DNA from: Plutella xylostella
Lineage: Eukaryota; Arthropoda; Insecta; Lepidoptera; Plutellidae
Assembly: GCF_932276165.1 (NCBI RefSeq)
Contig: NC_064002.1
Coordinates: 3,100,001 to 3,164,000 of the forward strand
DNA: 64,000 nt
Direction: 5' to 3'
Part shown: in pieces, positions 1-11,100 of the stretch
How the letters are laid out: the number at the start of each line of letters is the position of its first letter
How positions within the stretch are numbered: position 1 is the stretch's first letter
The notes under the pieces: model-generated
What the model was told of the DNA's origin: nothing
The model's database searches: none
What the model saw: the letters and a program-made list of their open reading frames with translations, nothing else
Made by a program: the position numbers and the translations under genes

Positions 1-2037
1 TTTTTCTGTAATTTTCACTTAGTTTTTGCGTGAAAAAAATATATGTTTAACATCCATACTTACATACAAACTTTCGAGTTTAGAATAATCTTTAAGAAGG
101 CGGATATAAAGAAGGGAAAATCAGTCTATGTACTCGTATATTAGTCACATTCAACAGTATATCCTAGCTCTGTTTTGATGAATTTCAACAGCAGGACACA
201 GAGTACTTTTCGTTAATACTCAAAAGCAGGATCAGCAAAGTGGTAAAGTAGATTACTTAATAGTGCACATGGTATAGCACTATGGGCTGGACTTGACATG
301 CATGACACGACTGGACAGAGTTTAGGCGTAGAACCAATTAATTGTTTTATAATATTAACCATTCGAAATGCATCATAACATCACTTTTCAGATGTCGTCG
401 TCAGGCGACGGTTCAATCGGATTTATCATCAAACTTTATATAAATTTATAATTATGTATTCAAAGTAACACCTTAGTTGCAATCCATCTTTGAATACTAA
501 TAATAATAGAAACTGTTTTTTTAAATATACCTACTATTACCTACCAATCTAAATTTACTTAGTGAATAAAACTATAATTTGCTCCAACCGGAATCCGAAT
601 TTTTAGCATTAGGTACGTTCTGCGTTATTAACCAATACGCCATACGGTAGTCTTGTACTTACCCATGTCGACAATAAAAACTAAATAGAGCAATGAAGAG
701 TGATAGCATTACTGTGGCTTAATCCAGAGCATCACATTTATATTATAGTTTTATAGGGCAATTTTATTATCATTTTACTGTCTTTGAACAATACCCCATT
801 CATTGATTTCGTTTTTTACGAGGCAGTAACATTGAATTTATACAGTGAGCACTGGGTAAGTGCCCCGAAAATTCAACAAAATTTAATTTTACCGTTCCGG
901 TAGATTATAAATACTTGCTTACTTACATATAATAAGTTTTCTGATTTTACTCTAAGATAGAACTACACCATAAAATAATGATTTATAATTTATTCATAAT
1001 GTAATATTCTTATTCTTCTTCTGTTTAGCGTGTTGGTGGCAAACACTACATCAAGAGTCTTAGACTATGATTTTTCTCCGTGTTGAAATGATTACCCAGT
1101 CAGATTAGCGTCAGTCCCGAACGTATAAAGATGCAGTTTATACAACACTCGGGTACACTATAAGACGTAGGTATAGTTGATACATCTCATTTGGTCCCCA
1201 ATTTTCGGATTGAATTATTCAGCAAAATTTGATGTATATGTAGTTAAAATAATAATTAATTCATAATTTTGCACGATATTTAGGTATATTATGTATACTG
1301 TGAACTAATCCGTCGCAGAAGTTGAACAAGCTACATCCAGATGCCGAGCACATCTGTGCGAAAGTTTTGAATCAAAACCTCGTATGTGAGTGAAATATTG
1401 CTTTCAAAGTTAATATTGTATTTACTTACAGTGTATTTACTCTGCCACTTGTTATATTTGCATGCAGCCAGCAACAGTATAGGATTAATAGAAAATCCAG
1501 TAGATATCCGAGAAAAATAACGGCGTTTCCACTTTAATACTTACTATAAGTAAAAGGTATAGCTGCTACGTTCGGGATATACTAAAAAGCTTAGCAAATA
1601 CTAACCTAGCTTTTAATGTATGTTGTGTAAACCAACATTGTGTCTATGTACCTACCTTAAATCTGTGGCTGACAGAAGACGGGTTCTCGAGTTTAGACCA
1701 CGAATAGATAAACGAAGCCCTCCAGCCCTTAGACAGCTCAAATATCAACAGAACATCCCTGACCCGGAATCCCATAGTTAAAATTTACTCTGCGCGAGAA
1801 TTCTCCAATAGGTAGATAGGTACCTATAGGAATTTGTAGTTCTAAAGGCGAATGCTACGGAAGGGCATTTCATATCGCATATCGCAAATCTCATATTGTT
1901 GAAGATTGAAGTTTCTGAGAGTTTCTCCAACAAAGTAAAAGTAAATGAAATCAGAATGTCAAAATTCGCGGTTATAAAAATACAAAAAAAATAGTATTCG
2001 ACTTAGTACAGCCTTTTTTACACCCTGTATAACGAAC
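1..2037. other. Intron of the serine protease gene, no coding signal
   Basis: AT-rich DNA downstream of protease exon 3. No segment on the minus strand encodes the expected GDSGGP serine exon, so that exon must lie beyond the left edge. At 2021-2029 there is a solitary ACACCCTGT end of the ACAGGGTGT repeat family, only a few bases inside the intron from the exon 3 donor. No other structure was recognised. Confidence 0.5.
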
Positions 2038-2191
2038 CTGAGCCTCATACAGCAGCCTGGTGCCGTGGTCGTCGGTGGCGCGGCGCTTGCCCCAGCCGAG
2101 GATGGTGCAGGGCGCGCGGGGCCGCAGCGGCTGTCCCTGAGGCAGGCACGCCACCCCGTGGCCGAGGTCGGGACGCGCTGGGGCGGGCAAC
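2038..2191 (-). CDS. Protease exon 3
   Basis: 154 nt. The first base completes an AGG codon with either exon 2 or exon 2'. It encodes LPAPARPDLGHGVACLPQGQ and then PCTILGWGKRRATDDHG to LLYEAQ, the typical region between the catalytic Asp and Ser. It ends in phase 0 at CAG|GTTCGT. Confidence 0.85.
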
Positions 2192-5100
2192 CTGGCGAGT
2201 GATATAAATTTTATTTAAATTATAGGTACATTGGAAAAGATCACCCTATGTAAGTCGATTTCACTGTTACGACGAGTCCGACACAGACATATTCACGCTC
2301 AAAGTAAGTCAGTTCGCTGTCATTAACCAATAACATCGCACCCACGCACACCCACACTCTCATGTCACCGCCATTGTTGTGTTAAATTTTTTAGTAACCA
2401 AGATTCCTTCTACCTTTTTTTCTACTTCGATGATTGGCAATTATACTGAACGGTTTAAAAAAAGATTTCATTTATAGCTGAAATTTAATGCTCTATCTAA
2501 CTACACTGGCTTCGATGCTTCGCCAAAGTAAAGTTGGGTAAAGTTGCACGAAATATGGCACGAAGCGCCTCTCTACACTCTTACTTGTGCGCGAGTCTGT
2601 CGGAGGCTTTATGACAATATGTCACTTTGCTATACTAGCTTGGTAGTCAATAGACTTTTACTGGACGCACGCTTCAACTATGGGAGAGCTATGCTGTATC
2701 CTCTTACTAAACAAAGGGCGTAGATGTGGTTTCATTTATCAAGTTAATTCGCATCGGCAGTGTACTGTCCCAGAAATACTGAGAAACATTAATTTTACTA
2801 TGGTACGGTAAGTTTTTTCTGGAATTCCTGCACAAAATTAAAGTAATTTTGTAGTTAATACCAAATTCAAAGGAATTTGCAATGGCAATTTCACTTTTAA
2901 ATTACTTATATCGGTTTTTAGAATTGGCCGCGTGTTCTTTGTAATTTTTAATTAAATCATTTACTCAGTAAAAAGTCACAATAACAAAGTAAACTTAGGT
3001 AAGTTTAAAAGAATTTGATTCAGCTAGATCATATTTCAGTAAGTTCCAAAAACTATAAAACAATGCTGTGCAATAATTTATTGGATTAGCAGATGTAGCA
3101 GTCACAAAACACTGAAAGTTTCACGAACATTGGCAGTAACTTTAGTTACTTTCAATTTTTACTACCCTATGATTAATATACTTTCAGTAGGTATGTAGAG
3201 TTCAATAACCTGTAAATGTATGTAATGGCTTCTCAGAATATTGGTTCTCCAAAGTGAAAGCTTTTTGCTAACATAATAATTTTGAACGTCACAAAGGATT
3301 AAGCATTGTTTAAATTGATACAATTTTAATGATAACTTTTAGGTTTTAAAAGCTCGAAGCTGCTATTTTTAGAGCATTTACAGACTCCACAATAAAAAAA
3401 ACATTCGATCCTCAAATGGAATCGATTTTTTTAAATTGATTTCATTTCTGTCTTGTATCTTGTCTCAGTACTTACAAACTAAAACGGCTGGTGAACTAGA
3501 ATTTTGTACAAATCCTGAAGTTGTATTCCCCAGCGAGCCATTGGTTAGATAGTAGGCCCGACGCGCAACCTGTGTCTGTTTCCAGAATTACTAACGATAA
3601 AAGCATTTTTTTTGTTGTTGCTTTCAGTGTTTTTTTACCACAACAGCAGTATTTTTTGCATAAATATAAAATATAAGTTTACTAAAGCTGAACTTATGGC
3701 AAAAATCATTTTCAACCAGTCAACCGACGATCTAATGAAGCCTGAAACGTGAAAGACTGAATCCATGATCACTGGTTATACGCCAGTATATTTGAGCTTC
3801 GCTTCGAACCATGCACAGAATGTACAGAGGCAGCGAGGCACGGCAACATGTACATACGTTACTACAGGGTGTTCCAAGTGGTCTAGTAAACTGAAAATGA
3901 AAAAATTATAAAACAGGTCGATATTCTGAACAACTTTTGTTAAATAAATCTTCATGAATAAAATCTCCACATAGTAAAAATGCCCTCGAAAAACTAAGTG
4001 TCTATGAAGAAGCTATAAATGTATGTTTCGTAGATTTTCAAAAGTCATAGAACTAAAGGTGTTCAGAATGATTAAGTATTTCTTCAGTCACCTTCTTACG
4101 GCTCAGTTATTCAAAACTATTCCTTGAGTCACCCACTTACGGCATAATATACTTATATCCTTTTTAACACCCTGTATATGCAACACTTCATTGAACCGAT
4201 GCAACCTGCCATGCAGAAATGTCTATACTGACAGTCTGACACTCTACATTTAAAATTACCAAAAAACGTAGTGATTTTGACGCATGCTTGTGGGCGCATT
4301 GCATACTATTCCAGGATTTTAGGGACTTAGCGCTCCTACGTACTGTCCAGTTAGCCACGCCGTTACATTCATTACAAGCTGATGTACTGTACGTACACCA
4401 TACACCATAAACTAAGCAGAGTCTTAGTGTGCCCGCAGACGACCGACAACTTGATGACCTACTGTTTATAGGAGGAAAATATAAATACGGTAAGAAGTAG
4501 TATGTAAATCAGAAGAACGAAAAATCCTTCCGATTATCTATGCAACAAAAAACGTTCGCCCTTAAACGTGTCTAAAAATCTAACCTTAAAAGCGCTACAT
4601 CATTAACAACCGTATCCGGGTCGTAGTGCGGGTGCAGCACGGCCTCGCTCACCCGCAGCTCGAGCTCGCCGCGGTCGGCGCGCCGCAGGTCGTGCTCGCC
4701 GAGGCGCACGTACAGGCGCCTCCGGACTAGGGTACCGCCGCAGAATGCTTCCTGAATGCGCCTCGTGCTAGGCCTTTAGCATAGGCGTCGTCACAAACTG
4801 ATGTGCACCATACTCAATGAATCAAGCAGAATCTCAGTTTACCTAATTTAGAACGTACTGATTGCAATAATAGTGAACAATCCGCACATCATACCAAAAG
4901 TCGCTAACAAATAGTATGTAGCTAAATCAGAAGAAAGAAAAATCGGCCGGATTATCTATAAAACGTTCGTGTAACGCTGAGACGTGTCCAAAAAGCTAAC
5001 CTCAAAAGCGCGACGTCATTCACCACGGTGTCCGGGTCGTAGTGCGGGTGCAGCACGGCCCCGCTCACCCGCAGCTCGAGCTCGCCGCGGTCGGCGCGCC

Positions 5101-8100
5101 GCAGGTCGTGCTCGCCCAGGCGCACGTACAGGCGAGCTCGGACGCAGTGCGCCGCCGTCGCCGCCCAGCGGAGCGAGATTAGGGTGCCGCCGCAGAACGC
5201 TTCCTGGGGAGATGAGGGGAAATTAAAGTACAGGTACAGGTCTATGTTTTTTAAACTCACATTGTCAGATTCTGCCCCCGTATTATGTAACTCCGAGTGG
5301 GGTTGGTTGGTATAAAATGGCTGACAAGCTGACAACTTAGAGCATTATTAATTAATAACTTTTTACTGACTTATCTGATTTCACAAACGTTTATGTTGAA
5401 TGTAAGGATATATCGGTAGGCTTCTTGCATATTTATTTCACTAAGATTTTTGGTGTTTTCGGTTAATAAGTTTCTAAGTTGATACCAATTATCACCGGTT
5501 GCTAACTCTCAAAAAGTTACAAAATACGGGGGCTGAACGGTTCATCAATAGTGGATTGTCTCGCCAATAGAAAAATACGTCACTTAATCGCGGGACAATA
5601 AATTGACTCTTGATGAACCGTTCAGTATCTGAGTTTAAAAAACAGACTTTAGTATTATTATGTATCGTATCTTTAATTAAATATCTAATAATATAACTCC
5701 TTTATCCACCAACAAAGGTTGAGTGGAAGAAATTGCTTATCGCCCTGGTAAGATTTTGCTGTGTTTTCATTTAGTTTTATACTTTATTATACACAAAACA
5801 CTGCATACTACATGCAGTGTTTTGTGTATAATAAAGTGTCCTTAAATAAATAAGTTTGTTGTAAGAGAAGAATCCGACTGCTTTGTTTCACAGTTTCCAA
5901 CTGCAATCTTTTTAACCTTTGTCGTGTCTGTCATAAGACAGTTATTAAAATTACTTTCCAAAAATAACGTAAATGATGTTAAAAAATTATGATCATTATA
6001 ATTTCAAAGTCTTCACTCAAAATAACGAAGGACACGGGACAAAGGGCACTTCAAATAGAACAAAAAATGTTAACTTGCTAAAATAAGAATTCATATTACT
6101 GCCATCTTTTATGGTTCCGTGTTCTTAAATTGTCATCATAAGTTATCAGCCCGTACGAAGCCATTTAAGTATTTGGTATACAACAATATAATAATATTTA
6201 AACAGGCCCACTGTTGAAACAATGTAATACTTATTCTAAAGTTTAAATAGTTTTAGATATAAAGTTTTTGTTCGTTGGCAACACTGCCCTGATAGATTTC
6301 ATGGACGTTGTGTGTTATATTGTGCCCTGGTGTAAAATAAAAGTTCAGTACAAAAATACCTGCGTTTTACTCATTTCTACAGGTTATGGGCCCAGGCCGT
6401 ATCATACCACAACTGTTTCGAGACTTGAGTAAAACCAGGGAAGGATACTTTTCGCTAAAAGTTTAAATATCGGCGTCACGGCCGGCGGCCATTTTCGACG
6501 CGTGCGCCGAGAAGGAAAATACTTGCTCAGCAGCAAAGAGTAAGGAAGGTTGGCGAGAAGGAAGGGAAAAAGGGTGCATACCATGGAGGGTAGTCAAGCT
6601 GGAATCAAGCTGGAAGGTTCAAAGAATTGGAATGTTTGGAAATTTCAAACGATGGTCGTGCTTCGAGGTCATGGCCTCCTCGATGTGGTTGAGGGGCGTG
6701 AAGTGAAGCCCGAAGCTGCCGGTACTGCAGCGGAAGCCTGGGCGTCCAAGGATGCCAAGGCTCAGACGTTCCTGGTGACAAGGATGACGGAGGAGGTGAT
6801 GCTACATATTATCACCTGCAGCAGTTCTGCGGACATGTGGAAAAAGTTGGCCAGTGTCTACGAGCAGAAGACGGAGACAAGTGTACACATTGTACAACAA
6901 AGATTCTTTCAATACAAGTATGAGGAAGGTATAGAAATGGCTGTATTTCTATCAAAGGTTCAGGAGATGAAGAATCAGCTCAAACAGATGAACGAAGACA
7001 TTTCAGACAAGCTGGTAATCACTAAGGTTCTTATGTCTTTACCGGAGGACTTCAGCCACTTTATATCAGCCTGGGAGTCTGCGCCTGATGACAAACAAAC
7101 TTATGACAATCTGGTGGCAAGATTGTTGGTCGAAGAGGAGCGAATAAAAGAAAAAAGAAGTGAAAGTAATCAAAGTTCAGCCTTTATGGCTAAAAGGTTT
7201 GATAAAAAGAGTGTAAAGTGTTATAGATGTAATAAACTTGGACATTTTCAAAGCGAGTGCCACAGTAAAGTGGATAACCAAAACAGTGCAAGCTCAAGTG
7301 TTAATAATAGGCATCAGAACTTTAATAATTCAAATCGAAAGTGTTTTTACTGCAACAAAGTGGGACATTTTAAAAGTGAATGCCGATTTAATAAAAATAA
7401 AAACAATGGTAATGCGTTTGTAGTGCAAGAGACATTCAATGAACATTTTCAACAATCGCAGTGGTTAGTAGACTCTGGTGCAAGTGAGCACATGTGTTGT
7501 GATCGGGAGTTGTTTTCAAGTTATTCAACTCTGTCACAAAAATCAGTGATAGTCGGAAATGGGACTGCAATAAGTGCCCTGGGTCGTGGACAGGTGGCAG
7601 CACAAGTTTTCAACGGAAGTGAATGGATTGATACGACCATAGACAATGTGTTATTCGTTCCTGAACTAAAAACGAATTTGTTTTCTGTGAATCGTGCGGC
7701 TGACAGAGGATATGTCATGTTGACAGATGACAGCGGATGCAAGTTTTATAAACAAAAACAAGTGTGTGCGATTGCAAATCGCGTCGGAAATATGTACTAC
7801 ATGGACTTACGATACAAAAATAGTGCAGCAAATGTTACCCAAGTAAAATCCGAGTTATACGAGTGGCACGAAAGATTAGTGCATCAAAATATGCAGTATG
7901 TGAAAACTGTACTTGCTAAAAACAACATTCAAGTGCAGGATAGTGACGTTGATCAGTGTCAGGGATGTTTAGAAGGGAAGATACATAAATTACCCTTCAG
8001 TACGAGTGAGACAAAGACAAGCAGAACTTGTGAATTGATCCATGCTGACACTTGTGGACCAATGGAAGAAACCTCAGTTGGAGGTTCAAGATACTTCGTC

Positions 8101-11100
8101 ATACTCAAAGATGACTACTCAAACTACAGGAGTGTATACTTTGTGAAAGGGAAGGACGAAGTGAAGAAGTGTATCGAGGATTTCATAAACCAATCTCAAA
8201 ACATAACTGGAAATAAGGTTAAGACCTTTCGAAGTGATAATGGGCTTGAATTTGTAAACAAAGAAGTAAAACAACTGTTCCAGTTGCATGGCATAGTGCA
8301 TCAAACTACTGTGCCATATACACCTGAACAGAATGGAAAGGCAGAAAGAGATAATAGAACACTCGTTGAAGCAGCTCGCACTATGCTGTATTCAAAGGAT
8401 ATGCCTAAGAAGTTATGGGCTGAAGCTATCAATACAGCAGCATATGTGTTGAATAGAACAGGAAAAAGTAACGAGCCAGGAAAGACGCCATTTGAAACGT
8501 GGACAAAAGAAACTTTTGATATAAATACTCTGAAGATCTTTGGTACGCCTGTGTTCGTACACATACCAAAGGAGAAGAGGAGGAAGTGGGACTCTAAAGG
8601 AGAGAAAGGAGTTATGGTTGGCTATGGACAACATGGGAAAGGCTACAGAATCTACTTCCCAAATAAAAATGATGTTGAAACCAAACGAGATGTGGTGTTC
8701 ATAGAACAAAAGGAAAGGACAGAAGTTCCAGAAGAGAGAGAGCCACTGGTGAGCCTTGATGTAGAGGGTGGCATGTCAGAACCAAGCTACGAGGGACACG
8801 TGAATGAAGAATGTGCCGTCATACAGCAGAATGTGCAAGACATAAATGTAGGGAGCGATGACAGGCTGTTGCCAGGAGAATCTTCTGATAGTGAATATGA
8901 ACCATGTGCAACATCTGAGGAGTCTGCTGAAGAAGTAGCAGAGAGACCAGACCAAGAGGTACGGAGAGGTCAGCGTACTCGGAAGCCGAATCCACGCTAT
9001 ATGTGTAACAATGTGACGACAGAGACAGAGTACCCTTCTACGTACCAGGAGGCTATGAGGAGGAAAGATGCGAGTAAATGGGAGGAAGCAGTGAAGAGGG
9101 AGCTGGACACTTTGAAAGAGAATGAGACGTGGACAATCTGTGAAGGACATGATGGACATAACAGTGTTAGTTGTAAGTGGGTGTTTAAAGTAAAAAATTG
9201 TAACAACTTAACGCAATATAAAGCTAGGCTAGTTGCTAGGGGCTTTGAGCAGAATGATATGTTTAATTTAGGTGAGATCTATGCCCCAGTTGCCAAAATG
9301 TCAACATTTAGATTGTTTATAGCTGTAGCAACTAATATGAATTTACCTATTTACCAAATGGATGTAACCGGAGCATTCCTTTATGGAGATATTGATGAAG
9401 ATGTTTTTATTAAACTTCCTGAAGGGGCATATAGTAATGAAAATGAAAGAATTGTAAAATTAAATAAAAGTTTGTATGGTTTGAAGAAAAGTCCCAAATA
9501 TTGGAATGAAAAGTTTAATTCTGTAATAACTAAAGAAGGATTTGCTAGTTCAAAATGTGATTCATGTTTCTACTCGAGATGTAACAGTAACAGTCAAACT
9601 TATGTATTACTTTATGTTGACGATATTTTAATTTTTGGAAATGATGAAAAACAAATATGTGACCTTAAGTCTAAGCTAAACAAAGAATTTAAAATGAAGG
9701 ATTTAGGTCTGGTGTCAAACTTCCTTGGTATAAATGTGAAACAAGATTTGGAAAATAATATAACCACGCTAGATCAGAAAGAGTACTTAGAAAATGTTTT
9801 AAAGCGATTTGATATGCAAGATTGTAAGCCTATGTCTACCCCAATGGATCCAAATAGCACAGAGATTTTTAAAAATTGTAAACTAGACAAAAACTCAGAG
9901 AATTTATGTAGACAAATTATTGGTTGTTTGATGTATGCTGTATGTGGAACGCGACCAGATTTATGTGTAGCTTTGTCGATATTAAGCAGATATCAAAATA
10001 GGGCAGATAATGTTTTGTTAACAGCACTTAAAAGAGTGCTTAGGTATGTTAAACACACCTTATCATATAAGATAGAGTATGTATGTAGTGGTGAGACTTT
10101 AGTTGGATGGGTAGATGCCGACTGGGCAAGTGATGTTGAAGACAGAAAGTCTACCACTGGCTATGTATTCTTTTACAAAAACTGCTTAGTTTCATGGAGT
10201 AGTAAGAAGCAGTGTTCAGTATCATTGTCATCAACTGAGTCTGAATATGTAGCTATGAGTGTAGCGGCTAGTGAGGCGTGTTGGCTTATAAACATGTTAG
10301 ATGATTTTAATATTAAAAATGTATGCCCTTTGAACATAATGTGTGATAATCAATCCGCAATGATGGCAGCGAGCAGTGATAGTATTAAGAGGCTTAAACA
10401 TGTAGATATAAGATTTCATTTTGTAAAAGAGTTAGTTAAGAAAGAGAAGTTGAAATTAATGTATGTTAAATCTGAAGATCAAATTGCTGACATGTTCACA
10501 AAGCCCTTGAGAAAGGAATCATTATTAAAATTTTGTTTTATGTGTGGTTTAAAGAATTAAAGTATAGTAGAGTCATGTGTAGAGTAGAGTCAAAGTTTAA
10601 GAATGAATGTAGAGTCAAGATTAGTTACTGTATTAATGTAAGTATTACATTGAGGGAAGGTGTTGAAACAATGTAATACTTATTCTAAAGTTTAAATAGT
10701 TTTAGATATAAAGTTTTTGTTCGTTGGCAACACTGCCCTGATAGATTTCATGGACGTTGTGTGTTATATTGTGCCCTGGTGTAAAATAAAAGTTCAGTAC
10801 AAAAATACCTGCGTTTTACTCATTTCTACACCCACAATATTTTCAAATTTGAATATGTTACATTACAGCCAATGTACTTAGGTATTATTATTATTATGTT
10901 ATGTAAAGAAAAATTTAACGCTGAAGTTAAACAGGAGTTTAACCTACGCGACCCGTGATAGGTTTGCTGGTTATTAAAGTTACTGTACCTAAGTAGTTGC
11001 AAATCAACTAGGTAGCTCGTTTTAAAAATAGGTCAGTCTATGTCATGTAACGTATGTAGAGAAATAATCCCTCTTTGTAATAAGATAAAACCTTTCTACG

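Larger units (their letters stand above)
4378..5203. repeat. Tandem duplication of protease exon 2 with flanking intron
   Basis: Unit 4378-4751 and unit 4797-5203 align through the exon and the downstream intron, which shares the TAGATAATC motif, TTCTTCTGATTTA and TACATACTA. The intron parts are clearly diverged, while the central exon part is almost identical. Confidence 0.75.
6212..10830 (+). mobile_element. Intact Copia (Ty1/copia) LTR retrotransposon
   Basis: Two 170-bp LTRs (6212-6381 and 10661-10830) are identical by eye and bounded TGTTG...CTACA. A 5-bp target duplication CCCAC flanks them (6207-6211 and 10831-10835). Between them lie a primer-binding site, one long gag-pol frame and a polypurine tract. 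Identical LTRs and an unbroken frame indicate a recent insertion. It lies antisense in intron 1 of the protease gene. Confidence 0.95.

Noticed and set aside
4952..5335. Single-exon 127-residue protease-like protein
   Set aside because: The real exon is 5203-5001; the extra residues at both ends are intron.
6550..6582. Earlier start of the Copia polyprotein
   Set aside because: The extension begins at TTG; the ATG at 6583 has a better context and matches the usual gag N-terminus.
8119..9206. Several minus-strand open frames
   Set aside because: They are antisense shadows of the Copia pol frame with no protein motif.
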